64,000 nt of DNA from Auriscalpium vulgare (Eukaryota > Basidiomycota > Agaricomycetes > Russulales > Auriscalpiaceae). The stretch's first letter is position 1, and the number at the start of each line of letters is the position of its first letter. Positions 39,530-49,563 of the stretch are shown here, one piece after another. Location of the stretch: NCBI GenBank assembly GCA_019915015.1, contig JAHBBC010000011.1:434001-498000 (forward strand), read 5' to 3'. The notes under the pieces were generated by a model. It saw only the letters and a list, made by a program, of their open reading frames with translations. It did not search any database and was not told the DNA's origin. A program made the translations under genes and the position numbers.

Positions 39530-41920
39530 ATGTCTGAGAATGCAAAGGTGGAGAAACGCCAGGCACTCCTCGCGTTGGCGGACGAGAGCCTGCTCGCGGA
39601 GCTGGGGTATAAGCAGGAATTTCAGCGCGCGTTCACCCCGCTCGAGGTGTGTCTATCATTCAGACGAGAATGTGAACATGTATTAACGAGAGTTGCAGGT
39701 GTTTGGCATAGCGTTCAGCATCATCGGGCTACTGCCGTCCATTGCGTATGTGGAGTGCTATCAGAGCGCTCTTGGTGCGTAACTCACCGCGGCTCTGCCT
39801 CGCAGCTCGGTCCTGTTCTATTCGATACCGAACGGCGGTCCTGCAGCGATGGTTTGGGGCGTATGTGCTCAAGTCTTACTTCAACTTCATTTTTGGTTGA
39901 TTTTCTGTGTAGTGGGCTGTCGCCAGCATCTTCATCCTCTTCGTCGGCATGTCGATGGCGGAGCTTGCATCCGCCGCGCCTACTTCTGGTGGAGTACGCT
40001 TAGTACCCTCCCCTCCCTGTAGCTCTTGCTTATCTACCAACGGCAGCTGTACTTCTGGACGCACTCGCTCTCGTCTCCACACTCGCGCAACCTCCTCGCC
40101 TGGATCGTTGGTTGTACGTCACCGCACCACATGCACCTGCATTGTCCTGCCGTGACCTTCTGATCCCACTCATCTCACGTAACGTTTTGTTTGATGTAGA
40201 TGCCAACACGATCGGATCCGTCGCGTCTGTAGCGTCAATTGACTGGGGATGCGCGGTGCAGGTTATGGCTGCCGCTTCCATCGGGTCGAACCAGTCCTTC
40301 GTCCCGACTGACGCCATGACTTTGTATGCTTTTCCGCGCATCCGACTGGGCTTTTCTGACCGACTGGGTGCCTAAGTGGTGTCTACGCTGCTATCGTCCT
40401 CACACACGCGATTGTGTGCTGCCTTGGCACACGCGTACTTGCGCGCCTGCAGAGCGTATACGTCATCTTGAACGTACTGTACGTGTTGTCTTCGGTTTCG
40501 CCTAGTGACCTCCTCTTTGCTTACGAACACGACAGTCTTTGTTTCGCAGTCATCGTCGCACTTCCAGCGTCGACTCCAAAAGAATTCAAGAACAGTGCGA
40601 GCTTCGCCCTGGGAAATTTCACGAACTGTGAGCCTGTGTATTTTTTATCTTTCTCCGCAGGCAGGTGCCTAACAAGAGGACAGTATATGACTGGCCAAAT
40701 GGCTTTGCGTTCATTTTAAGCTTCCTTGCACCCCTCTGGACTATATGTACGCGGTTCTCCTGCGCTATGTGAGCATGTACTTAACTCTCCGTAGGCTCCT
40801 TCGACTCTAGTGTCCATATCAGCGAGGAAGCGTCAAATGCTGCCACCGCTGTCCCTTGGGCTATAGTCTGGGCTATCGCCATAGCCGGCATCCTCGGCTG
40901 GGGTAAATTGTTCTTGCGCTACCGTTTCTTATGTGAACTTGACACGATGTCGTTGTAGCGATCAATGTCTCACTTGCGTTCTGCATGGGTACGGACCTCC
41001 AGGGTTTGATGGATAGTCCGATTGGGCAGCCCATGGCGCAAATATTCTTCAATGCATTCGGTCAGAAGGGCACGCTTGCAGTGTGGTCTTTTGTGATCAT
41101 GGTCCAGTATGTCTTTACCAATTCTCCAGTTTCTCCTGCTCACTCAAATGTCTAGGTATATGATGGGATCGAGCATGGTCAGTCAAGCTGGTTTCTACTC
41201 ACTGCCCACTGTGGACTGATGTGTACCCCCAGATGCTCGCAGCCTCGCGCCAGTCCTTCGCCTTCGCCCGCGATGGCGCGCTTCCCTTCTCGCAATATCT
41301 GTACCGCATGAACAGCTTCACCAAGACACCCGTCAACACTGTGTGGTTCACTGCAATATTCGCCCTGCTACTCGGCGTGCTGGTCTTCGCAGGCGCGCAG
41401 GCAATCAACGCCGTCTTCGCAATCTCGGTCACCGCGTTGTACATTGCGTACAGCGTGCCCATCGCAGCGCGTTGGATATGGCGCAAGGAAAACGGGTTCG
41501 TCCCCGGGCCTTTCACACTAGGTAGCTGGGTGCGTGCTCCTCTCTTTCCCTCACTGTAGGGGCGGTAGCTGAGGCAGCTGCACGCATTGGCAGAGCGCGC
41601 CGATCGCTCTGATTTCGGTCGTCTGGATGACCTTCATGAGCGTCGTCTTCTTCTTCCCGACCAACGCGCACACCGACACGGCCGACATGAACTACACTGT
41701 CGTCGTGCTCGGCGGCGTGCTCATACTCTCGCTCGTCTGGTACTACTTTCCCAAGTACGGTGGCGTGCACTGGTTCACGGGCCCGATACCGACTGTGGAT
41801 GGGCATCAAGTGCACCAGTGGGGCGCAGGATCAAGGGACAGCGGGTCTGCTGTGGAGAGCGGGGCGAGCGTAGACGAGAAGCGGGGGAGCGCGGACGCGG
41901 AAGTGGTGTCTGTCCACTAG
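39530..41920 (+). CDS. Amino acid / GABA permease (APC superfamily)
   Basis: Start MSENAKVEKRQALLALADES (ATG 39530), then ELGYKQEFQRAFTPLE and, after an intron, VFGIAFSIIGLLPSIA, the conserved first helix of the fungal GABA/choline/polyamine permease group. Further exons encode SVLFYSIPNGGPAAMVWG, FVGMSMAELASAAPTSGG (the consensus amphipathic region), LYFWTHSLSSP, YANTIGSVASVASIDWG and later PFSQYLYRMNSFTKTPVNTV, typical of this branch. About twelve helices are present with at least ten short introns. The tail VDEKRGSADAEVVSVH is acidic. It imports amino acids or related nitrogen compounds across the plasma membrane; the substrate cannot be fixed from sequence. Confidence 0.85.
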
Positions 41921-42072
41921 CACTCGTAGGTTTGGAAATCGGCCTGTACACTAGATATCCGAAAATGCAGCCCACCCGCTCTCTGAAGTCTACGCATAGC
42001 TTCTGCTTCTTAAGGTCTCGGAACATGCTGAAGCGGTCTGATGAAACGCTACGATGCTACTATGGCTGACGA

Positions 42073-42479
42073 TCACTTCTGTGCATCGTATTGCTTCGGC
42101 GTGAGTGTTTTCTGGGTCGCTCATGAGCAGTGGGAAGATGTCCAGACAAGGCACGCACCTGTGTGAACGCGTGGATTTGGGATATATGCGCCCTCAGCAG
42201 GTCGTTCACTGCCGTCACCGACAGTCAGACGACGACCGCCGTGCATGATGGAAGACTGCCAAACCCATTCGATGCCGAGCAAGTGTAGTCTTCCCTTCAA
42301 ACGCCTGACGAATTCTTGAGCCAGTTTGTAAGCATAGGAGAAACGAATCGGTTCACCTCGCTGACGATGAGCACGGAGTAGTTGTCCCCGCATCCGCTTG
42401 ACTCGTCGACGACCTGCAGGTGGGTGACGGGGAGGGTATCGCGGATGGCTTTCTCGAGGTCAGCGGCGGACACGGGCAT
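42073..42479 (-). CDS. BolA-family protein, Fra2/BolA2-like
   Basis: Start MPVSAADLEKAIRDTLPVTH (ATG 42479). Exon 1 contains VVDESSGCGDNYSVLIVSE, then three introns (starting GTGAACCG, GTTTGGCA and GTGCGTGC) join AFEGKTTLARHRM, VNDLLRAHISQIHAFTQ and KTLTPKQYDAQK with stop at 42075-42073. The product is about 83 residues. The order SSGCGDNYSV / FEGKTTLARHR / HAFTQKTLTP is that of eukaryotic cytosolic BolA2/Fra2, which binds a monothiol glutaredoxin through a [2Fe-2S] cluster using its conserved Cys and His and takes part in iron sensing. It is convergent with the permease gene (about 150 bp apart) and divergent from the amidohydrolase gene. Confidence 0.9.
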
Positions 42480-42863
42480 GGCGGACTGGAGATGGTGGGG
42501 AGAGCAGGGATCTGATAAGATATCGGTCAGCGGATTTTTATATCTCGAGAATTACGGCAGCGCCGTCTGAGTCCCACCATCTGGATTCTGGCAGCACATT
42601 CGCCGAGGCTCAGAGTTCCTCGAAAGTATCGGTAAGCGGTTCAAGAATGCCTCACGCGACCCAAAGGCTCCATATCCACGGCGATTGCATATCGATTTTG
42701 CGATAATATACTTATCAGCGTGTCACTTCAGCGCAGAGGCCGACTTAGTGTGGACACGTGTATGACACTCGCAACAGCGATATATATAACACGGAACGGA
42801 TGCCTATAAACCCCTCGGACAATATCTCTGGCGTCTCTCTGGAGGTACTTGGACTGCACGACG

Positions 42864-44336
42864 ATGACACCATCCTCGGAAAGCCTCGCAGACGTCTGCA
42901 GGACATACCCCGCGATCGACAACCACGCCCACCCGCTCCTCGCTGCCGCACATCGCACGGCCGTGCCCTTTGAAGGCCTTGTCTCGGAGGCGGACGGCGC
43001 GGCGCTCGCTGATTCGGTACACACGCTCGCGTGCTTCGCGGCGACGCGCACCCTCGCGCAGCTGTACGGTCTCACGAAGGAGGTCGTCTGGGATGACGTC
43101 AAGGCCAAGCGCGATAAGATCAACTACGACGATCTGTGCGCTCTGTGTTTCCGGGACGCACATATCCAGTGTATACTGCTCGACGATGGGCTCGGGGGCG
43201 TACAGGAGATGTCGGAAGGGCTTCGCTGGCACGATCGGTTTACGAAGAGCCCGACGCGGCGCATCGTGCGGGTGGAAGTCCTCGCTCAGGTGAGTAGGTC
43301 GAAGCCATTCACTCAGTCGTGCCGGTTCCATGACTGATGGCGTTGTCCCCTCCAGGATATACTCCGCGAGCTATTTGAAGCTGACGCAGCGCTCGAGGAG
43401 CCGGTGCTGGCCCTGGGAGATGCAATTGTCCATCAGTTCTCACAAGCATTGCAGGGCCGAATGCAAGCGGCCGCGAGAGACGAGGACGTCGTCGCGTTCA
43501 AGTCTGTCGTGTGCTACAGGACAGGGCTCTCAGTGAACCCGCGTCCGCCGAGCAGAGACGTGCTGTGGGCTCTGTTACAGGTGTACTCGGCCTGGTCTGC
43601 AGATTCAGCTACGGAAATCCGTATCGCGGAAAAAGCGCTCAATGACTATATCGTGTGCACCACTCTCGCAATCGCGGGAGATCACAACAAACCCGGTGCG
43701 CCTCAGTTTGCTTCTACAGGGCGTTCATGAGCTCGCTCACACGGTTGTACAGTGCAATTTCACACCGGCTTGGGTGACTCCGACATCACGCTCGCGCTAT
43801 CGAGCCCCGCTCATCTGCAGAGTACAATCAAAGCATTTCCGCAGACAACATTTGTTTTGCTCCACTCGAGCTATCCGTACACGCGCGACTCGGGATATCT
43901 CACGGCCGTGTACCCCAATGTCTTCCTCGACTTCGGAGAGATATTCCCTTTTGTTTCGCCGGGCGGCCAGAGGGGTGTGCTGCGCCAGGTGATGGAGCTG
44001 GCGCCAACGAACAAGATAATGTGGTCAAGTGAGCCCTTCATTTTTTGTGTTGTAGCCGACTCGTGATTCAGCGTGCATGTGCAGCGGACGGCCATTGGTG
44101 GCCGGAATCATATCATCTGGGCAGCGTCCAGGCGCGGCAGGCACTATTTGACGTGCGTTGTCTGTCCTTCTCTGAGTGTCTGCATTGCGTTTGATGAGAA
44201 GGACGCATCCCAGGTGCTGAGCGAGTACTCTCGGGGTTCGGGACTAACGGAGGCCCAAGCTATCCAGATCGCCAAAAACGCGCTCTTCCATACCGCAAAT
44301 CGGGTGTACGGGTTGTCTCTGAGCCCGGCGCTGTAG
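42864..44336 (+). CDS. FluG N-terminal-like amidohydrolase (amidohydrolase 2 family)
   Basis: Start MTPSSESLADVCRTYPAIDN (ATG 42864) followed by HAHPLL, the metal-binding H-x-H of the TIM-barrel amidohydrolases in the form seen at the N-terminus of fungal FluG proteins. Later segments are RIVRVEVLAQ, FKSVVCYRTGLSVNPRP and, after an intron, VQFHTGLGDSDITLALSSPA (metal-ligand His), FVLLHSSYPYTRDSGYLTA (second His), NVFLDFGEIFPFVSPGGQRG and MWSSADGHWWPESYHLGS (catalytic Asp). The end is TANRVYGLSLSPAL. There is no glutamine-synthetase domain after it, so this is the stand-alone form (about 420 residues). Substrate unknown; FluG itself acts in sporulation signalling, but that function cannot be transferred safely. 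Confidence 0.82.
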
Positions 44337-44869
44337 CCAGGAAAGGGTGGTGCCGCTGGGGCGGAGGGTGGTATGAGATCTTCGAATATGTGCATGAATT
44401 CAGACTTTTGCTCTCTCAGAGCGTGCTCAGCAATATCCAGGAGCACGAGATGTTTCATTCTCGCACAATTGAGTCTGCGTCGAACGCTCCACTCCACAGA
44501 AGGCGAACGCATCGTGACGTTCACGCGTACATATGTAAGATAAGTCAAGCCACTGCCAGTCAGGGAGAGGAAGAAGTACAGTAGGTCCGGCCCCGGTCAA
44601 TACAGCTACATGGGAAGGAAGGAGGGTGTCTCGCTCGAGGGTAAAGATACACGGTGCTCCGAATGAACCAGCTCAGAAGCTTTTAAATTAACTACCCGCC
44701 GATTTTGCGCAACGCCAGGCGGGTGCGGGAACGAATCCGGTGGGAATAGAATGCGGGTGTGGTTATGTGACGATATAATGTTCTGCGCGTGTGTGAGCCA
44801 TGGAATAGCTGTGGACGTGAAGGCACATACAGACGGTGGTGTTATACAAGTGCTGGGGTAGCGTTTCGC
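44337..44869. other. Intergenic between amidohydrolase and pheromone gene 2
   Basis: Convergent 3' ends. A short minus-strand frame around 44144-44548 is unrecognised. Nothing supported. Confidence 0.45.
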
Positions 44870-45028
44870 CTACGCAATGATGCAGTTGACCTTGGCGCTG
44901 GAACCCTGTGTCTCGGCATCGACGGGGAGATCAGACGCGGTGGGTGCAGGCCGGGTCTCCGCGGTAGCGGTGGTGGCAGCGGCAGCGGCAAAGAGAGCCG
45001 CGAAAGAGAAATTGGTGAAGGAGTCCAT
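44870..45028 (-). CDS. Mating-type lipopeptide pheromone precursor 2 (CaaX)
   Basis: A 52-residue precursor on the minus strand: ATG at 45028-45026, MDSFTNFSFAALFAAAAATT, then TAETRPAPTASDLPVDAET and a C-terminus GSSAKVNCIIA, with TAG at 44872-44870. C-I-I-A is a CaaX box. N-terminus (MDSFT-F) and the last 18 residues pattern (P-V-D-A-E-x-x-G-S-x-x-K-V-N-C-I-I-A) parallel precursor 1, so the two belong to one subfamily while the middle has diverged, mostly through an Ala/Thr-rich stretch. It has no intron and is too short for ordinary gene calling. It lies inverted relative to precursor 1, about 6.4 kb away, with a TATA box at almost the same distance upstream. Same likely function: diffusible farnesylated mating signal; active or non-mating-type status unknown. 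Confidence 0.85.
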   Translation of the reverse strand: MDSFTNFSFAALFAAAAATTATAETRPAPTASDLPVDAETQGSSAKVNCIIA

Positions 45029-45146
45029 TGAGAGAGGGCGAGGGTGCGTAGTGAGCGTGTGGAAAGTGGGGCAGAGGCGATAAGATCGCGCTGGTGTGGC
45101 TCAAGTGAGAATGAGTGGTGATGAAATTGCTGATGCCGCAGGTCCC

Positions 45147-45152
45147 TTTATA
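45147..45152 (-). promoter_or_regulatory. TATA box of pheromone precursor gene 2
   Basis: TATAAA on the minus strand (TTTATA on the plus), 119 bp before the ATG, in the context ACATATAAAGGGAC. Further upstream, CAATTG at 45202-45207 provides an ATTGT on the gene strand, similar in position to the two ATTGT motifs of pheromone gene 1. Confidence 0.62.
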
Positions 45153-46867
45153 TGTTTGGTGCAAGCAGCAGACGAAGCAAGACACGGCTGCGACGGAAGT
45201 ACAATTGCCTGCTGGCAGAGAATAGGCGTCAAAGAATAAGTGGACGGGCATCGCTGTCGTGTAGCCGGCAGGGCCGTTCCCATGTCGGCCACTGCGAGCG
45301 GCTCGAGTTCTGCAAACCTTACGCATGCAACGTATAGCTGGTCCACAATAGCGTGGACGTCACATCGCGCTCAACCCGCCCATAGATGCGCCCACCGGGC
45401 CCTGTGCGCGGCCTCCAGCGTCGTGCGCTTGAAGGTGTGTCGTGTGCGGGGGAAGGCAAAGAGGCAGGAAGTTGCGACGCACAATAAGAATACACCGGAT
45501 TGGGATGCCGACACATAATTGAGCAACTGCTGTCGACGGCAGCGTGCCTGCCATCATTGTCCGCGTCGCTGAAGAATGTCGGTACCGGAGCCGCGAAGTA
45601 CGTGTAGCGTGCAGACAAAAAGAGAGGCCGCCCGAATTGTGTATCAGTGTATCGCGGCGAATCCCACACCGCGTGGACGAAACATCGTCGTAACCAACTT
45701 ATGTAACGTTGTTGTGCAACTATGAAGCTTGTTCAAGCGAGTGTACCTTGACAGCGATGCTTATTTTTATTTGACTGCTGGAATGGAGAAGGAAAAAGTT
45801 TCACAACAGCGGCTGCATGAGAAGACCAGATGGCGAGCGGACTGAACTTATTTTTGTTTCGGTGCCAGTGAGATTTTTTTGAAAGCGCGTGGCCGAAACA
45901 TTCCGCTAGGCTCAGAGCGAGATCGCAGCCGCGATGAAATGCAGAGCGCTTGTGTGTTCAACTTGTTGATGGAGGCGAGTGCACGACTCGGCCGTGCCCG
46001 GCCCGACTCTCCTCAACGTCAACCCCCACTTGCCTCCACTTGCCTGCAGCCTCAGGCTTCAGAATCATATCCTTGCGTCAGATATACAAAATGAGACCGA
46101 AAATCCGCCAGTGATTCCAAACTTCTATCATGTCTTGGTCAACGGCCAACGTCCATAGCCCAACACGTGAACTGCAACATTGCCGGCCGACCCAGGCTTG
46201 CTTCAAAGGTCATCTCTTTCGAGATATGGGCCCATACGCGATGTAGGGCTTGTGAAGCAATGGCCGGCGTGTCGTTTCGGGTCGGATGAGACTCAGAGAG
46301 CCGTCGAGGCCTGTTGAAGTTCGCGCAAGCTCATTGCTCTGCTTGCATCCGGGTGAGGTGGCATTCATCTGCCCACACGGCTTTCCTAACAGAACACCTC
46401 GCATCTCCTCGTTTAGTTATCACGAAGCAAACTTCCTGAAGCTGTCCGCGCCGACCAAACGCTTGCTACGCATACAGTCCTTGACGTTGTCTGTATGTTA
46501 TTCGTCAGCTCTTTTTGGGATCACTGACAGACCAACCCATCCCTCGGGACTCAAGTACTCAAGAGGCAACTTTTGCGTCTGTTCTATTCGGCCGAGCAAG
46601 AGCTCTCTGCGCAACTATCATCCGACATCTATCCCGGTGACAAAGCTTGTTGAGAACCTTGCCTTTCCTATCTGTACACGTGTGACCTGTCCAGACGCCT
46701 TATCGTTGCCTATCGTTGCGCGTCTGGTGTGGGATCAGCCTTCTTTACGGCATGGGTCTATGTTCGCTCCAAATTCCGCCCACGAGAAGCTCTAAGTATC
46801 CCCCTTACTTCCCAAGGCATTCGGTGCTTCTGGCCTCCCTCGCTGCTCGTTTCGCGTTCTGACCGCC
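45153..46867. other. Intergenic, about 1.7 kb
   Basis: Upstream regions of the pheromone gene 2 (left) and of the NCS1 transporter (right). A plus frame 46286-46795 is open but unrecognised and is probably part of the transporter's upstream region. No RNA gene or repeat is seen. Confidence 0.4.
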
Positions 46868-48999
46868 ATGGCGATACTGTCTTCAATCTCGCGTCCTGGT
46901 GTCTCCAGGCTTTTCAGGCGCACAACATGGCGGCTTGAGCCGGAGTCGTCGACCTTTGCACCGAGTGGGGCTTGGAGCAATAAAGACATGGATCCCGTGC
47001 CGGAACACCTGCGAACATGGACGACCCTCAACTACATTGCGTACTGGATCTCGGACGCGACGAATGCCGCTGTTTGGGAGCTAGCATCGTCGATGCTTGC
47101 AATTGGGCTGTCTTGGTATGTCTTACACTTTTTCACCATACGCGTACTGATAAGCTTCTAGGCGACAAGCATTGCCCGCGATAGCAGTCGGACATATCAT
47201 AATCGCAGTCATCATGGTGCTCAACGGGACCATCGGCGCGCGACTGCATGTCCCATTCCCTGTCCTGAATCGCTCTTCATTCGGGTTTTGGCTGAGCTAC
47301 TTCAGCGTCATAAGCCGAGTCGTGCTATCGATGTTTTGGTTCGGCATACAGACGTTCACTGGGTCCGAGTGTGTGTATCAAGTGAGTTACTTTTGCGACT
47401 CAGGATTTGCAATGTCCACATCTCGCTACAGATGCTGAAGGCCATCTGGCCATCCATCGCTCGCCTCCCGAACCATTTACCGGCGAATGCCAATATAACC
47501 ACAGTCGGTGCGTAACTCCTACGTCAGAGGTACATCAATTCTTCTGATGACTCGCGCGTACAGGCATGCTCTGCTACTTCCTGTACTGGCTGATCCAGTT
47601 CCCGTTCATGTTCATCTCACCACAACACATTCGTTGGCTGTTCCTTGCCAAAGCAATAGTCGTTCCTCCAACATGGCTGGCAATGCTCATCTGGGCATTT
47701 GTGAAGGTTCCCCCAAACTCCGGCATCATCGCGGAGCACGCGACGCTTCATGGCAGTCAACTAACTTGGGCATGGCTTAGTGCTCTCAACAGTGCACTCG
47801 GCATATACTCTACCTTGGCTGTAAATATCCCCGACTTCACAGTACGTATTTGCCAACCGAGTCGCTCGATGTTGTAGCATTGGCTGAATTGTGCGCAGAG
47901 ATATGCGAAGAACGAGCGAGCGTGAGCAGCCTTAGCCGAATGATTAGATCATTATTCACCGTCCTCGATTTTGCAGGCAATACATCCAGCTGATCATCAT
48001 CCCTGTCGCCTTTACCTTCTGCAGCTTCATCGGCATTGCCGTCACCAGTGCAGGCATCACGCTGTACGGCCAAGTCCTCTGGGACCCGCTCAAGCTCATC
48101 GATAAATGGGACAACCGCGCTGGCGCGTTCTTCGCGGCCTTTGCATTTGTCCTCAGCACACTTGGCACGAATATATCCGCGAATTCGTTGAGTGCGGGAA
48201 ACGATATGTCGGCTTTATGTCCGAGGTATATCAATATACGCCGGGGACAGGTCATATGTGCGTTTCTTGGCGGATGGGCTCTGTGTCCGTGGGAGATACT
48301 TGCGAGGTATGTAAGCTGCATGGTCTCGCTCGGTGGTCAGCAGCTAAAGTCCCTAGTGCGAGCGGTTTCTTGTCTTTCATGAGCGGGTATACCGTTTTCC
48401 TTGGGCCCATAGCTGGGATTATGGTGACCGACGTACGCCTCCCAGAGCCTCCTTATCAACCGATTTTGTGAAGCTTACTCGATTTTCAGTATTGGCTAGT
48501 GCATCATACCAACGTCGACGTGCCGTCCATGTACCGACCTCATGGCCGATATCGCTACACGGGCGGTGTAGTACGTCCCTCCATGGGTCATTGTATTCAT
48601 CGTGACACTGACAGTCGGTTGCCTCCTGTAAGAATTGGCGAGCTGCGGTTGCTCTGCTCATATCCGTCCCGCCGAATCTGCCAGGCCTTATCAACAGCAT
48701 TAACCCCAAGATCCACGTAGGTGGTGCGACCCACCTCTTCGACATCGCTTACCTCCTTGGGGTGAGCCTAAGCTTTACGATACACGATTGTACAACGCTA
48801 ATCTGTCATTCGCTGCCAGCTTACTCTCGCATCGACCGTTTATTATGGTCTGTCGATGCTGTTCCCGGCACAAGAGACAATGCTCGACCATGTCATTCTC
48901 GATGACGAGCTGCTTCTCGATGACGAAGGGAGCTATGCTAGAGACAAGCGGAGTAGCAAGGAGAAAGCCGATGGTTACACTATCGATGTGTCAGTCTAG
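46868..48999 (+). CDS. NCS1-family nucleobase / nucleoside transporter
   Basis: Start MAILSSISRPGVSRLF (ATG 46868). NDMDPVPEHLRTWTTLNYIA-like motif (here NKDMDPVPEHLRTWTTLNYI) and YWISDATNAAVWELASSML are the diagnostic first-helix region of Fur-type NCS1 carriers (uracil, uridine, allantoin, thiamine). Then come AVIMVLNGTIGARLHVPFPV, RSSFGFWLSYFSVISR, WFGIQTFTG, FPFMFISPQHIRWLF, LNSALGIYSTLAVNIPDFT, FCSFIGIAVTSAGITLYG and STLGTNISANSLSAGNDM, each as in the family, with short introns between them. The end is an acidic, Lys-containing tail finishing TIDVSV (stop 48997-48999). It imports a nucleobase, nucleoside or related vitamin by proton symport; exact substrate not determinable. Confidence 0.88.
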
Positions 49000-49563
49000 T
49001 GCCATATATACACCCATATCCCTTGCGCAGCAGGAAGAGACCAGTTTTCCTCGAGAAATACGCTAGATGTTGGCATTCCACTTCATCGCGCGCAGACTTG
49101 AGTCGTTCCGCCCGTTTTATTTTCAGAAGTGCCACGACTCCAAGCTGATGAAAGGGCGCACGAAGCACAAAACAACCTAGTGATATACAGTTTTTTATCG
49201 TCGGCCTTGACCCGTTGGAAAGAGTTTCGCATAGAGTCCTAACTTTCACAAATCACCGCCTCCACACGTACACCACCGACTTGCCATCGACTTTGCACCA
49301 ATGGCTAGATCCAACCACATGCGCTGGCTCTCACTCAAACCCGGATGCTCGTTTTCCATCGCTCATTCAACAAATTTATGCGGTGCTCCGCACTGTGACT
49401 GGCGGGACAGCAATTCATATACTCTCATCTATACCAAAATACCATTCACCCTCTCGACAATAGGAAACGTTCCAGAAAAAGAAGTTTTGCAGCATTGGTA
49501 AACTCAATGACACTCTTCTGCTTGAAGCCTGTGATTACAGCTTGAGAACTCACATCGCAGATA
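49000..49563. other. Intergenic between convergent genes
   Basis: 3' flanks of the NCS1 transporter and the S9 peptidase. No gene or repeat recognised. Confidence 0.45.

Noticed and set aside
42270..42300. A TCGATGCCGAGCAAGTGTAG stretch resembling the D-A-E segment of the pheromones
   Set aside because: It is within a BolA intron region, has no CaaX end and no upstream start; coincidental.
46286..46795. 169-codon plus frame upstream of the NCS1 transporter
   Set aside because: No recognisable motif and no conserved exon join to the transporter start at 46868; treated as leader or chance.
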